64,000 nt of DNA, taken from the NCBI RefSeq assembly GCF_030269925.1, contig NC_085111.1, positions 2,534,142 to 2,598,141 of the forward strand, read 5' to 3'. Source of the stretch: Bombyx mori. Lineage: Eukaryota > Arthropoda > Insecta > Lepidoptera > Bombycidae. Numbering within the stretch: position 1 is the stretch's first letter; each line of letters starts with the position of its first letter. The position numbers were made by a program, and so were the translations under genes. The notes below the pieces were generated by a model. The model did no database searches. It was not told the origin of the DNA and worked only from the letters and a program-made list of their open reading frames with translations. Below are positions 36,722 through 47,200 of the stretch, piece after piece.

Positions 36722-37128
36722 TGTGCTGAGTGCGAGTTTTTTGACGTGACAACGTCTTATAATTCGATGGAGCCGGCTGCACGCACAAAAAAACATGACT
36801 CATGCGGCGTTACCTCGCTCTGAGGCGATGTGAGCGATGCATCCGCATGGACAGCTGCTATACAATAATACATTTACATGTTTTCGTCCAGTATGAAGTT
36901 CAGTGAAAAGTGAATGTGGTGTCAATTGTTTATAGCAACGATAATTGCGATAATTGAAAAATGAAACCATTCCATCAGTATTTTCTTGTGACGTTGTCAT
37001 GTTCAATTATCGTCAGTAAACCGACTTTACAGACAACCGATTTTTTAACTTCTCGTAGGGGCGCTGTTCCATACAAATTTGAGTTAACTATTACGCAATC
37101 GAGAAGTTAAAAAACTCGCACTAAGCAC
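36722..37128. mobile_element. MITE family M4, long copy
   Basis: Bounded by TGAGTGCGAGTTTTTTGACG and, inverted, AGTGCGAGTTTTTTAACTTC, with GAGTTAACT internally. The same arms as at 40368-40530 but about 240 bp longer, with an unrelated middle (36760-37020). Confidence 0.6.
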
Positions 37129-37650
37129 ACCGGTGGTTATTTTTGGTTTATTTTCGTTTCGCGGCGGAAGGGCTTACACTTAACACGTTAAACTGAACTA
37201 TAGGATGCTGTTTAAGCGGCACTTTTTGTACGTTTTTTTTTTGCTTAAGCACGCAAGAAAAAAGTTCTTAATGCATCGTTGGAGGAAAGGTTTCTCATTA
37301 TTCACAATTTCATAGCATATCAGTCAATTTCAGTAATTGGTTTGGATCAATTTCAAATGCATTGCTAAGAAAAAATTTAAATGTAGGTAGGGTAAAACAC
37401 CCAGTAGTCAGCCTTTTAGTGGGATTCTTAACTTGATTCACCTGTATTTTTAAAAATAAAAGACTTTAAACGAAAAAAAAAATTTTTTACAGAAAGTTTG
37501 TTTATTATTTTTACTAAAGAGATACAATTTTTTTTTAAATTTTCTTAGAATTATATAAAAAATCAATATCAAACAAAATATGGCACTTTTTACCGGTAGT
37601 CAGCCTCATTTCTCCACAAGTCAGCCATGTCTTACCCTATAGTCAGCCTT

Positions 37651-37983
37651 TTACTTATTATTGCACGTTGGACATACAAATTCTTTATTATAGACATTTT
37701 CATAGTCTTCACCTGCAAATATAGTACATTTTAAATGATACCACGCAGGACAATTGTCACAACCAATATTTTTTAAGTCGTTTATATCTGTGTCATTAGT
37801 CAATTCCTCTTCATACGAATCGCATCTTATTCTGTTTACTGTGCATGTCGTACTTTTCTTCTTACTTATACTTTTTTGGACATCAAAACTTTTGAGCTTT
37901 CCTTTTTTGTAATTATTCTTCCTTCTTTTGTCTTTCTTCTTCAGTCTTTTTTTAGCTTTCATTCTTTTCTGCTTTTTAACCAA
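37651..37983 (-). pseudogene. C-terminal PHD-like finger of the pogo-like transposase
   Basis: 110-codon frame: a lysine-rich basic stretch, then a Cys/His pattern (CDSYEEE...IGCDNCPAWYHLKC...FVCPTC) ending four residues before the stop. A basic region plus a C-terminal PHD-like finger is common in insect jerky/Tigger-type proteins. It lies inside the element's TIRs, so it is not treated as a host gene. The 38181-37996 frame (acidic, DFEDLQQS) is the preceding piece, in a separate frame. Confidence 0.7.
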
Positions 37984-38319
37984 TATTTCGTCTATTCATG
38001 AACATGCTTCGACGCAGTTTATATCTTCTTGCGTGAATTCAGATGCTCCTGTTTCCTGGACTTCATGACTTTGTTGCAAGTCTTCAAAGTCTGTTATGAA
38101 TTCGAAGTCATTTAAGGGTACTTCACTTTCGGTTAAATTAATGAAATTATTGTCTAATGTGCAATTCCCTATAATTGGCAAACTAACATGAAGAATTTCA
38201 ACTGATTCTGACGCTATTTTTAGAATTAATAGAACTTGAGGTATCGATTTGGACGGCCTGGCTAATTGAATTTACTTTAGAATTTAGGCTTTCAGTACCG
38301 ACCATATTCTTTGCTCTGT

Positions 38320-38556
38320 TTAAAACATCGATAGCGATTTTGATTCTCTTAACTCCGGATTTCGTTTAAGAAATGAGTTCCATTTCTTCCCTGGCCTATT
38401 ATTTACAAATGGGTTAGGTCTGTTTTCTTGGGAAATAATATTATGGACAGTATAAAGGATCATCACATTTAAAGGGAAGCCACATTCTGCCAAAGCAATG
38501 CACCAGTCTTTCAAGACAGTTTCTTCGTCTTTGGTAAGTACTAAGTCTGATCCCAT
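38320..38556 (-). pseudogene. CENP-B-type HTH of the pogo-like transposase
   Basis: Residues LTKDEETVLKDWCIALAECG, then VHNIISQENRPNPFVNNRPG and WNSFLKRNPELRESKS, follow the HTH_CENPB pattern (PGxKWxxxFLxRxPEL). The frame ends before any DDE_1 catalytic sequence; only a spacer of about 140 bp separates it from the C-terminal acidic piece, so the catalytic domain has been deleted. Confidence 0.75.
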
Positions 38557-39919
38557 TTTACGAGGTGCTTCTGGGACTCTTAAATGCAGGCGATCTTGTA
38601 GAGTCCCTCATGGTACGCTAAAAACTCGACTAGTTTCTCTAATCTTCATCCCGTTTCTGATCGCGGCCATAGCCTATGACAACTGCTCTTCTTTGTACTG
38701 GTGGATTGGTCGTTTCGACATTATGAAACTCTAGAATATAAGATTTTAACTTGATCCTTATTAACATGCATTAAAGTTCAATATTACACAATAGAACTAA
38801 CGGCCGACTATAGGAGTTAATAGTCCATTAGTCAGCCCTCAGCATATATTTTACTTTTATACACGGCTGACTACTGGTAAAATAATATTTTGGTCATCTA
38901 AGAGTTATATTCAATCCAAAGCAAATAACAAGGACTATTCTCTGTGTTAATTTCGACGAATTCTAAGAAAATCGTAAAAAACCAGTAGTCAGCCCCTTGC
39001 TGCTGACTTCTGGATCAACCTTAACAAATTGTAACCCAGAAGTCGGCCCCCTAAATTGAAACGAAATAAACATATAAAATGCCTCTAATGCTTAATGTTA
39101 TCGTAGAAAAAACATTATACAACAACATAACATAAAAATCTACCAGCAATTACAAGAAATTCATAGAAAAACTTACCAAAACCTCGAACACGTTTCCTTA
39201 CGAAAAAAATAGCAAAAGTAACACATCCTGTCCTTTCGTTGGCGGCAGTGGAAATGAACGAGTACAGAGGATCAACCTGTCACGCTATCGGTTCTTAGAT
39301 GTGCACAGTAACCAACAAGAGAACATAGATTTGATTAAACGTTATTTCAATGGTGTAAGTCCATTTCAACACTATTTATACCAAAATAAAACCTATAAAG
39401 GCTGAGTACTGGTGCAGGGCTGACTTCTGGGGGTTTTACCCTATCTACGAAAGCTGGTTTTGTGAATACATTTGCTGCATTAATAACGTCGTACATTGGT
39501 ATGTAACCATTTGGTTTTATAATAAATAATGTGAATTATGTATAACAGCCCGTTTTATTAATGGCATTTGGATTACATATTTTGCTAATTGGTGTTGGAA
39601 TCTTTTATTTTCATTGCTAACTCTGCTTTTGATTGGTAACCCAAAAATAATTAAAGTCAAATGCTTTGTTCCATAATTTATTTTCACATTTAACATAAAA
39701 TTATATAATTAAGTTTAACATAAAATACACATGTTCTTAAAATGACTAAAATTAAAACCTTGATATTCATATTCATGCTTAAATCTTCTACACTTTTCGC
39801 ACACCCACTAAAAAGACACCTGCCTTTAGAGACTGCGCGTTAACTTACTGCCATTTATTTTAAAACGAAATTTACGCTTTTCTCATTTTCCATCAGCAAT
39901 CGAAGGGATCTTAAACGAA

Positions 39920-42900
39920 CTACCTATGAAATATAACAGACCAAGGCAATTCCTTCAAAGTGTTTATGGCGTATTTTGGTTCAAAAGCACTGAGCGCCTG
40001 GAGTGCACGCTGTGAAGGGCTTCGTTTCAATTTACGCGGCAGTATTGTCTTTAACCAAGAATACGAGAATAGATCCTCGACCACTCTATTCCCTTGTTCT
40101 TTGCTTAAAATCGAATTGTAAATAAAATCGATGGGTATCTCGGTGACGACGTATGAGTATACTTGAACGTTGTTGGTTTTCAATTTTTCCATTCTATCAA
40201 ACACTTCCATCCAGTTCAAACTGTCTAAAATTTGAACGTTGACCAGCACCTGTGATGTTTTAATGGTTTTATAAATAAGCGACTCCACTGCGAAGAGCTT
40301 ATTCTTTAAGCTTATTAAGTATGCATGCGTGGACTATATAGCGCGGGCGGAGATCCGTTCTGTGTGCTAAGTGCGAGTTTTTTAACGTTCTCGTTAGCGT
40401 AAAAGTTAACTCAAATTTGTATGAAGTTGGAGCGTTGGCCTACGTTTGCCGCTAGGGGCGCTGTACCAACTGCATACAAATTTGAGTTAACTTTTACGCT
40501 ATCGAGAACGTTAAAAACTCGCACTAAGCATGCTGAGCAGGGGATACGAAGGCAGCGTATATTGCCCCCACGGCTCAGACTATCGCCACGCAATTTTTGT
40601 TAAAATCGGTTGAGTAAGTTACTGAAAACGTAACAGACAGACCGAGTTAGTTTTTTACTGGTGGTAGGACCTCTTGTGAGTCCGCGCGGGTAGGTACCAC
40701 CACCCTGCCTATTTCTGCCGTGAAGCAGTAATGCGTTTCGGTTTGAATGGTGAGGCAGCCGTTGTAACTATACTTGAGACCTTAGAACTTGTATCTCAAG
40801 GTGTGTGGCGCATTTACGTTGTGGATGTCTATAGGCTCCAGTAACCACTTAACACCAGGTGGGCTGTGAGCTGGTCCACCCACCCATCTAAGCAATAAAA
40901 AAAAAAGTTTCTATCGACGAACGCAAACTTCCTAAAGAGTGCAATTACTCGGCTCGGCTTAGTACTCACCTCGGCTTGGTACTCACCTCAGACGTATCGT
41001 TGATTATGAAATTATCAAAGTAATTTCCGAACATTTTCGTAACGTCCACGTCGTCTTTTAGATGCACAACAACAGTATACCCTTTCTGGCTGTACCTATC
41101 CACTAAGCTATCTACAGTACCGATGTCGTACGTGGTTCCATCTATGATGAAAGCCAAACGGTTGGTCATAGGTAGATGAGATTCTACACTGCAATAAAAA
41201 CTTGATTTTAGTACACTTAATTCTACAACACGAAAATAAGTATTAAAGATTTCATCTCCATTATCTCTGATTTTCACATAATAATTCGATTGACTTGGTG
41301 GTGCAATAGTTAGCGGCCCTGACTGCTGTACCGAGGGTCGTGGGTTCGATTCCCGCATTCGGGCAAACATCGTGTGATGAATAAGTTTGTTTGCTTTGTG
41401 TCTGGGTGTTTATTATCTATATATGTACCTATATATTTAAAGTTATGTAAGTATATTTATCTCTGGTACCCATAAAATAGGGAATCTTAAATTGGGGCCG
41501 AATGACCATGTATGATTTGTTGCAAGTTATCATTATTGTTATAATCCAGACTGATTTTACTGTTTAATCTTGCGTTTGACATGATATTAGTTTTGACGTA
41601 TCGAATTGTAAAGTATCCGAGACGTCGGATGTAATAAAGTATAATGACAATAAAAATCGTGAGATTAAACCGTAATAGTAGTTTTATGATATATCATCGT
41701 TTGAAATAGTCTGCTATCTCAAATACTTAAATGAGGTGTGATTTTTAAGTGTTCTAGAATACTTTTGTGATAAGTAGCCAAATAAATTACATGCTAGAAC
41801 TAATCAATAAACCATGTCCCTTCTTTTTCAAATCGTATAATATCGAATACATTGCTCGTTGTACGAAGAACTTTTGATAGACCGTGCATTCGTCCAATAT
41901 TAATATAGGCGGTGCGCCAATAATGGCAGCCGCGAAACGGACACGGCTACGATCAGCTGATAGCATCCGGCTAATCCTTGTATGGGCTAAATCCAATAAA
42001 TCTGCAACGGAATTAATGGGTCACCGTTATTAGCATTTTACTAAAAAACCAAAGGTATAACTATTATTAGAACCACTCGCGATTGTAGTCATATTATAAT
42101 TAATTAAACAAAACACGCCAATTTGCAATTGTGTTTCAATCTAATAGTTCTGATATAAATTAGGCCACCATCGTCGGTCACGCACAAGCCCGCCGCCGTC
42201 GAGCGGGGGCCCGGGAGGCGGATCTCGCCCAAGCCCTGGCCCCTTCGATCAACAGTTGATCGAAGCCTGGCCCTCTTAAGTGTTTCGGGTCACCCTCACA
42301 TGTCGGCGAGGGGGGGCCTAAGAAGACGACGTGCAAGCTGCTCTGCACGCGTTTTACGCAAGAGCATCCGGGTGATGGAAGGCCGGCTATCTTCGACCCA
42401 CGCTGGTTCTGGCCCAGCGGGGTATTCCGTAGGATAACTCACACTAACCGGCGCCATCTAGGCGGGCTTCGGATAGCCTGCTGACCGCGAGGGCTGGTGG
42501 TCGTGGCGCCGACGACCGCCGGTCCGGCGTCCCGAGGGGGAGGGTTATGGGAGAGATGTGTTCCGCACTAAACGCTTCCCCCTTTGCCTTTTCATGAGTT
42601 CTGTCTCATGCGAGGCTTGGACGTTGGTTGTTGAGCGACAGGAGGTTTTAGTCGGTTCGACTCCGACATGTTCCGCCCACCATCTCCAGTGGAGGGCGGA
42701 AGTCCAGAGATTTCATCCTGACCAGAACAAAAAAAACAAACTGTGCCGTATAATTTCTGTTCCAATATCTTAACTTTCTAATCGATTCATAATAGGATCG
42801 ATAATACGATAAATCAAAATAGCAGCATAAAAGAATAGTTAGTTTGTATTGGAAAATCGGATGATCAATGTGATTGATAATACCTAAAGCTTCGATAAGG

Positions 42901-44201
42901 TCATTCAATTGTCGCTTAATATGATCCTTGGGGACACCTCGCAATGTTCCGATTAGTTCTAGAGCGTCGTATGCCGTCATCCACGTAGGAAGCGACACTT
43001 CCGAACAACTAATTGCAATTTGCTGGCAATACTGTGAAGCATTTGAGAATTGAAGCACTTAATACTACTGGTAGGATGTTTCTTAAGATAGGTAGTTTTG
43101 TCAGCCCACACCGATAGGCAGTATTACCCTTTTTATGGGCAGTAGCCTCATGCGAATTTTCCGCCCCCAAAAGCCACGCGTAGTGTGTGGATCTCAACGG
43201 TTTGCAGATGTTGGGGGTACATCGTGAGCCCAAGGATGTTTTCAGGGCCCTACCGACTATACGAATCAGACACCACCACGCTGCCTATTTCAGCCGAGAA
43301 ACAGTAATGCGTTCCGGTTTGAAGGGTGGGATCGTTGTCATACTATAGAACTGAGACTTAGAAATCGTGTTTCAAAGTGTGTGACGGCGTTTACGTTGTT
43401 GATGTCTTTGGGCTACCTGATAATTATGATACCCACATGTATGATCCCCCATGAGATTATGATAACCACTTAACATCTCCCCTTGATAATTATAATTATT
43501 ATTACTTTGTTCTTGTATTTATAAATATATGTATATATGTACTTTATTTGTGTATGTATGTGTATATATATTTAAATTTGATAGGTATATCGTGTAAAAT
43601 TCATTTCTAACTGATTCTTGTCGACCTGATGGCTGTCTGTAAGAGACCGCTAGCGATACTTAACGCTAGCGACTGTTAACGATAAGACCGCCAATTGTAC
43701 TTTTTTTATTGCCTTTGTGGGCAGACGAGCACACGGCCAACTTAATGGTAAGTGGTCACCGTCGCTCATGGACGTCAGCAATGCCAGGGGCAGAGCCAAG
43801 CCGCTGCCTACCGTTAACATTCGCATTTAATGTTTCACATTCCTTATTCATTTCATATACAATAAAGAATCTCTCTAAAGAGACTGAATACTAAAGAAGA
43901 CTCTATCTTGATGAGTATACGTTCACCATACATCACTTTCATAATAATTTTGCACTTACCAAATGAGGTTGTCGCTTTAAGCTCCACTGCGACATGCACT
44001 GCAATTGCCCTCTACTCGGCATTAAGTGCCCGGCCAGAACCTGGCAAAACGTTAATCTGCCGTGCCTTTTCAGTCCGGAAAGTGCTACAATCTCCCCCTT
44101 CCTCATGCCCAAGTACACGTTGTGTACAACGTAATAACCGGACATCTTTTTAGTTACGTTCAAAGCGAGCAAATATTCGCCAAACGTGTCCATTTTGGTT
44201 T
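39920..44201 (-). CDS. ABCA-like gene, NBD2 exons and C-terminus
   Basis: Five exons. YYVVHNVYLGMRKGEIVALSG starts NBD2. Walker A is GLKRHGRLT, so the glycine before the key Lys remains but Lys is Arg and the following Thr is Leu. The Q-loop is ISCSE for YCPQ; the signature LSGG is LSAD. Walker B ILILDECT is intact with Asp and Glu. The D-loop is TVYQKF and the switch His is lost (LISSSIVE). The domain ends RLAFIIDGTTYDIGTVDSL..YSQKGYTVVVHL, as in ABCA proteins. The last exon (LNWMEVFDRME, NVQVYSYVVTEIPIDFIYN) matches the family's C-terminal domain up to the stop at 39920. Confidence 0.85.
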
Positions 44202-47200
44202 CTGCAAACGTTTTGCTGCGTCACGAATCTAGTTATATTTATGTTTCAAAGGTATTTTAGTTTTGCTGTGTCACATATTTATGTTTCAAAGGTATTTTAG
44301 GTACGTTTTGATATGTAAATTGCTTATTCTTATTTATGTGTAAAGAAGCAAAATTATTAATAATTATGTATTTGTGTATGTATGTGTATGTGCATATATG
44401 TATGTATGTGTGTATATATATTTCACTGATATGATACACCGCGTGTGATTCGTTTCCAAATGATTCTTTACCACCTGATGGTTGTCTGGAAGAGATCGCC
44501 CTTAGCGATAAAACCGCCAATCGTACTTTTTTTGTATTTATTGTATCGCATTGTTTATTTAATTATTTGGTATACAATAAATAATACTCTTTCTCTCTCT
44601 CTCTCTCCCTTAGTATCTACACTGAGTTTTTTTAAGAAATTATTGTATTTAAATCTCACTATCGATTCTCAGTCGCTTGGTTTTATCCAAAGCATCGTTC
44701 ATCTCGCATTGGGCACCCGGTCTCAAATTAGCCTCGCATGATTTTGTCATCCTCAACTCCCAAACGAAAGTCCACATTCTCTGTAAAACCTTGTACTCGA
44801 GTACAAGCAGTATCGAAATATATAAAACCGCTACGGATAACATCTGAATGATTTCCTTTAGTATACCGGCCCTTCCTGCCAAGTAACTCTTTCTTGTGAA
44901 ACACTTTTGGAGGATGCCACATTTAGCTGGAAACAGTAAATCACTTTTAGATGTTTAGATCAGCTAACACAAAAAGTTTAACGCTTGGAACTTGACTTTT
45001 TTTTATTGCTTAGATGGGTGGACGAGCTCTCAGCCTACCTGGTGTTAAGTGGTTACTGGATCCCATAGACATCCACAACGTAAATGCGCCAACCACCTTG
45101 AGATATAAGTTCTAAAGGTCTCAGTACAGTTACAACGGCTGCGCCGCCCTTCAATCCGAAAGCTGTGAGCTGTGAGCTCGTCCACCCATCTAAGCAATAA
45201 AAAAAAAAAACTTACTCCATGGTCGAATTTATACGAACGAATACTTTTTCCTGGATTAATAACATGAAATTTTATTGTAATCAGAGCTATACAATCCGTA
45301 ATAACGTTTTTTTCTGTTTTCCGACTTCATATTGCATTAGTTGGGCTGATGAAATCGCGGTTCAGTTGGTGTTAACACATGAGGAAGACTTCTTAGTGGC
45401 ATTTTTACTGGTGGTAGGACCTCTTGTGAGTCCGCGCGAGTGGGTACCACCACCCAGCCTATTTCTGCCGTGAAGCAGTAACGCGTTTCGGATTGAAGGG
45501 CGACGCAGCCGTTGTAACTATACTGAGACCTTTAGAACTTATATCTCAAGGTGGGTGGCGCATTTACGTTGTGGATGTCTATGGGATCCAGTAACCACTT
45601 AACACCAGGCGGGCTGTGAGCTCGTCCACCCATCCAAAGCAATAAAAAAAAATTGTGAAACGCCAATCCGCCCTCTCAAATAAGAATATTCAAATGTTTC
45701 GCTACAGAAACAGTCAGGATTGTTGAACATAGCCGTGCAAGCGTGATGTTGGTACGCCAGTAAAATCAGGGAAAATATTGGGGAGAATTTGGAAAGAAGA
45801 TACGCATTGAGGATGGAATTGATGCTGCCACTATATTTACTTACGCATGGTGGTACAAACCAGTTCAAAACCGCGCCCAACCACCAGTACATGATAAAAG
45901 AACACCGTCAGACACAGCCCACTGAGTTTCTCGGCGGATCTTCTCAGTGGGTAGTGTTTCCGATCCGGTGGTAGATTCTGCGAAGCACGGCTCTTGCTAG
46001 GGTTCGTGTTAGCAACGTCATCAGGTTTGAGCCCCATGAGCTCACCTACTAGTTAAGGCGACGCTGATATAGCATCTCAAGGCTTAGGTAGGAAAAAAAA
46101 TTTAAGATAAAAGAATTACTCACGACAACACTTATGGAACGTTTTTGTTGAACACAAGTTCTTCCTCTTGAATATAGTGCACTCGCTGTTGTATAGAAAT
46201 ATTTGTTTTATTTTTACGAAAGCGTTCGCCATGTTGTATTGTGGCGATAGTACCATGAATTGAAGAAAAAAATCTAAGATTTCACCTTCAAATATTTTCA
46301 TTAGTATAGTTGTTTCACCTGCAAATGACTACTGTTAAAATAGAACCAAACGCAACATAAAGTGCCAAAAGAGAATTTAAGTTAAAGTTCGAGAATCTGT
46401 TCAATGGATAAAGACTAACAATTGTATAAATGCCTTCTTCAAACGAGGCTTGCGGAGAGTTCTTTATGGTAGGCAGCGGCTTAGCTCTGCCCCTGGCATT
46501 GTTGACGTCCATGAGCGACGGTGACCACTTACCATCAGGTGGGCCGTATGCTCGTCTGCCTACAAAGGCAATAAAAAAAAAATTTGTATAAATAGCGTAA
46601 TTTAATTGAGACAGTTAGAAGCGGCATTTTTTTTTTATTAATTTTTTTATTGCTTAGATGGATGGACGAGCTCACAGCTCACCTGGTGTTAAGTGGTTCC
46701 TGGAGCCCATAGACATCTACAACGTAAATGCGTCACCCACCTTGAGATACAAGTTCTAAGCTCTCAAGTATAGTTACAACGGCTGCCCCGCCCTTCAAAC
46801 ATGTGTAAACTTACCGAAGACAACATTTATAATTACGAAGGTCATCGAGTTGAGCGCTGGCCTGCGACCCAAGCTGAACAGATACGCTTGAGGTATACAA
46901 CCCAGTCCATAAACGATAAGCATAAACGGCACCACCACTAAAAACATTCGAAAATCTAATTAAAATTATATTGCTTCTATTTGATTATTTACTACTAGCG
47001 ACCCGCCCTCGCTTCGCTTCGGAAACATTAAAACACACATGAAACCAAAAAAAATAAAATAAAAAAAAATTATAAAAAGTAGCCTATGTTCATCAGGGAC
47101 AATGTCGGCTTCTAATGGAAAAAGAATTTTTCAAATCGGTCCAGTAGTTTCGGAGCCTATTCGAAACAAACAAACAAATCTTTCCTCTTTATAATATTAT

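Larger units (their letters stand above)
37386..39445 (-). mobile_element. pogo/Tigger-like DNA transposon, degenerate
   Basis: The TIRs match at 25 of 28 positions (GGTAGGGTAAAACACCCAGT on the left, inverted GATAGGGTAAAACCCCCAGA on the right, both continuing AGTCAGCC), with TA on both sides (37384-37385, 39446-39447). Minus-strand remnants encode a CENP-B-type HTH (38556-38320) and a PHD-like zinc finger (37983-37651). The DDE domain is missing. Words of the form AGTCAGCC recur at least ten times near both ends. Confidence 0.87.

Noticed and set aside
37651..38556. Possible host gene with PHD finger and HTH
   Set aside because: The pieces are in separate frames, lack a catalytic core, and lie inside TIRs with TA duplications, so they belong to a pogo-like element.
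37403..39420. CRISPR-like repeated 8-10-mers
   Set aside because: Spacing is irregular, both orientations occur, and the host is an animal; these are transposon subterminal repeats.
41294..41366. tRNA gene candidate
   Set aside because: Pol III boxes are present, but a SINE body and A/T-rich tail follow and a related tail lies at 12535, so it is a second tRNA-derived SINE.
45221..45302. Possible ABCA exon (LITIKFHVINPGKS)
   Set aside because: A weak acceptor and no clear family match; direct joining of the neighbouring exons (46124 to 44875) is in phase without it.
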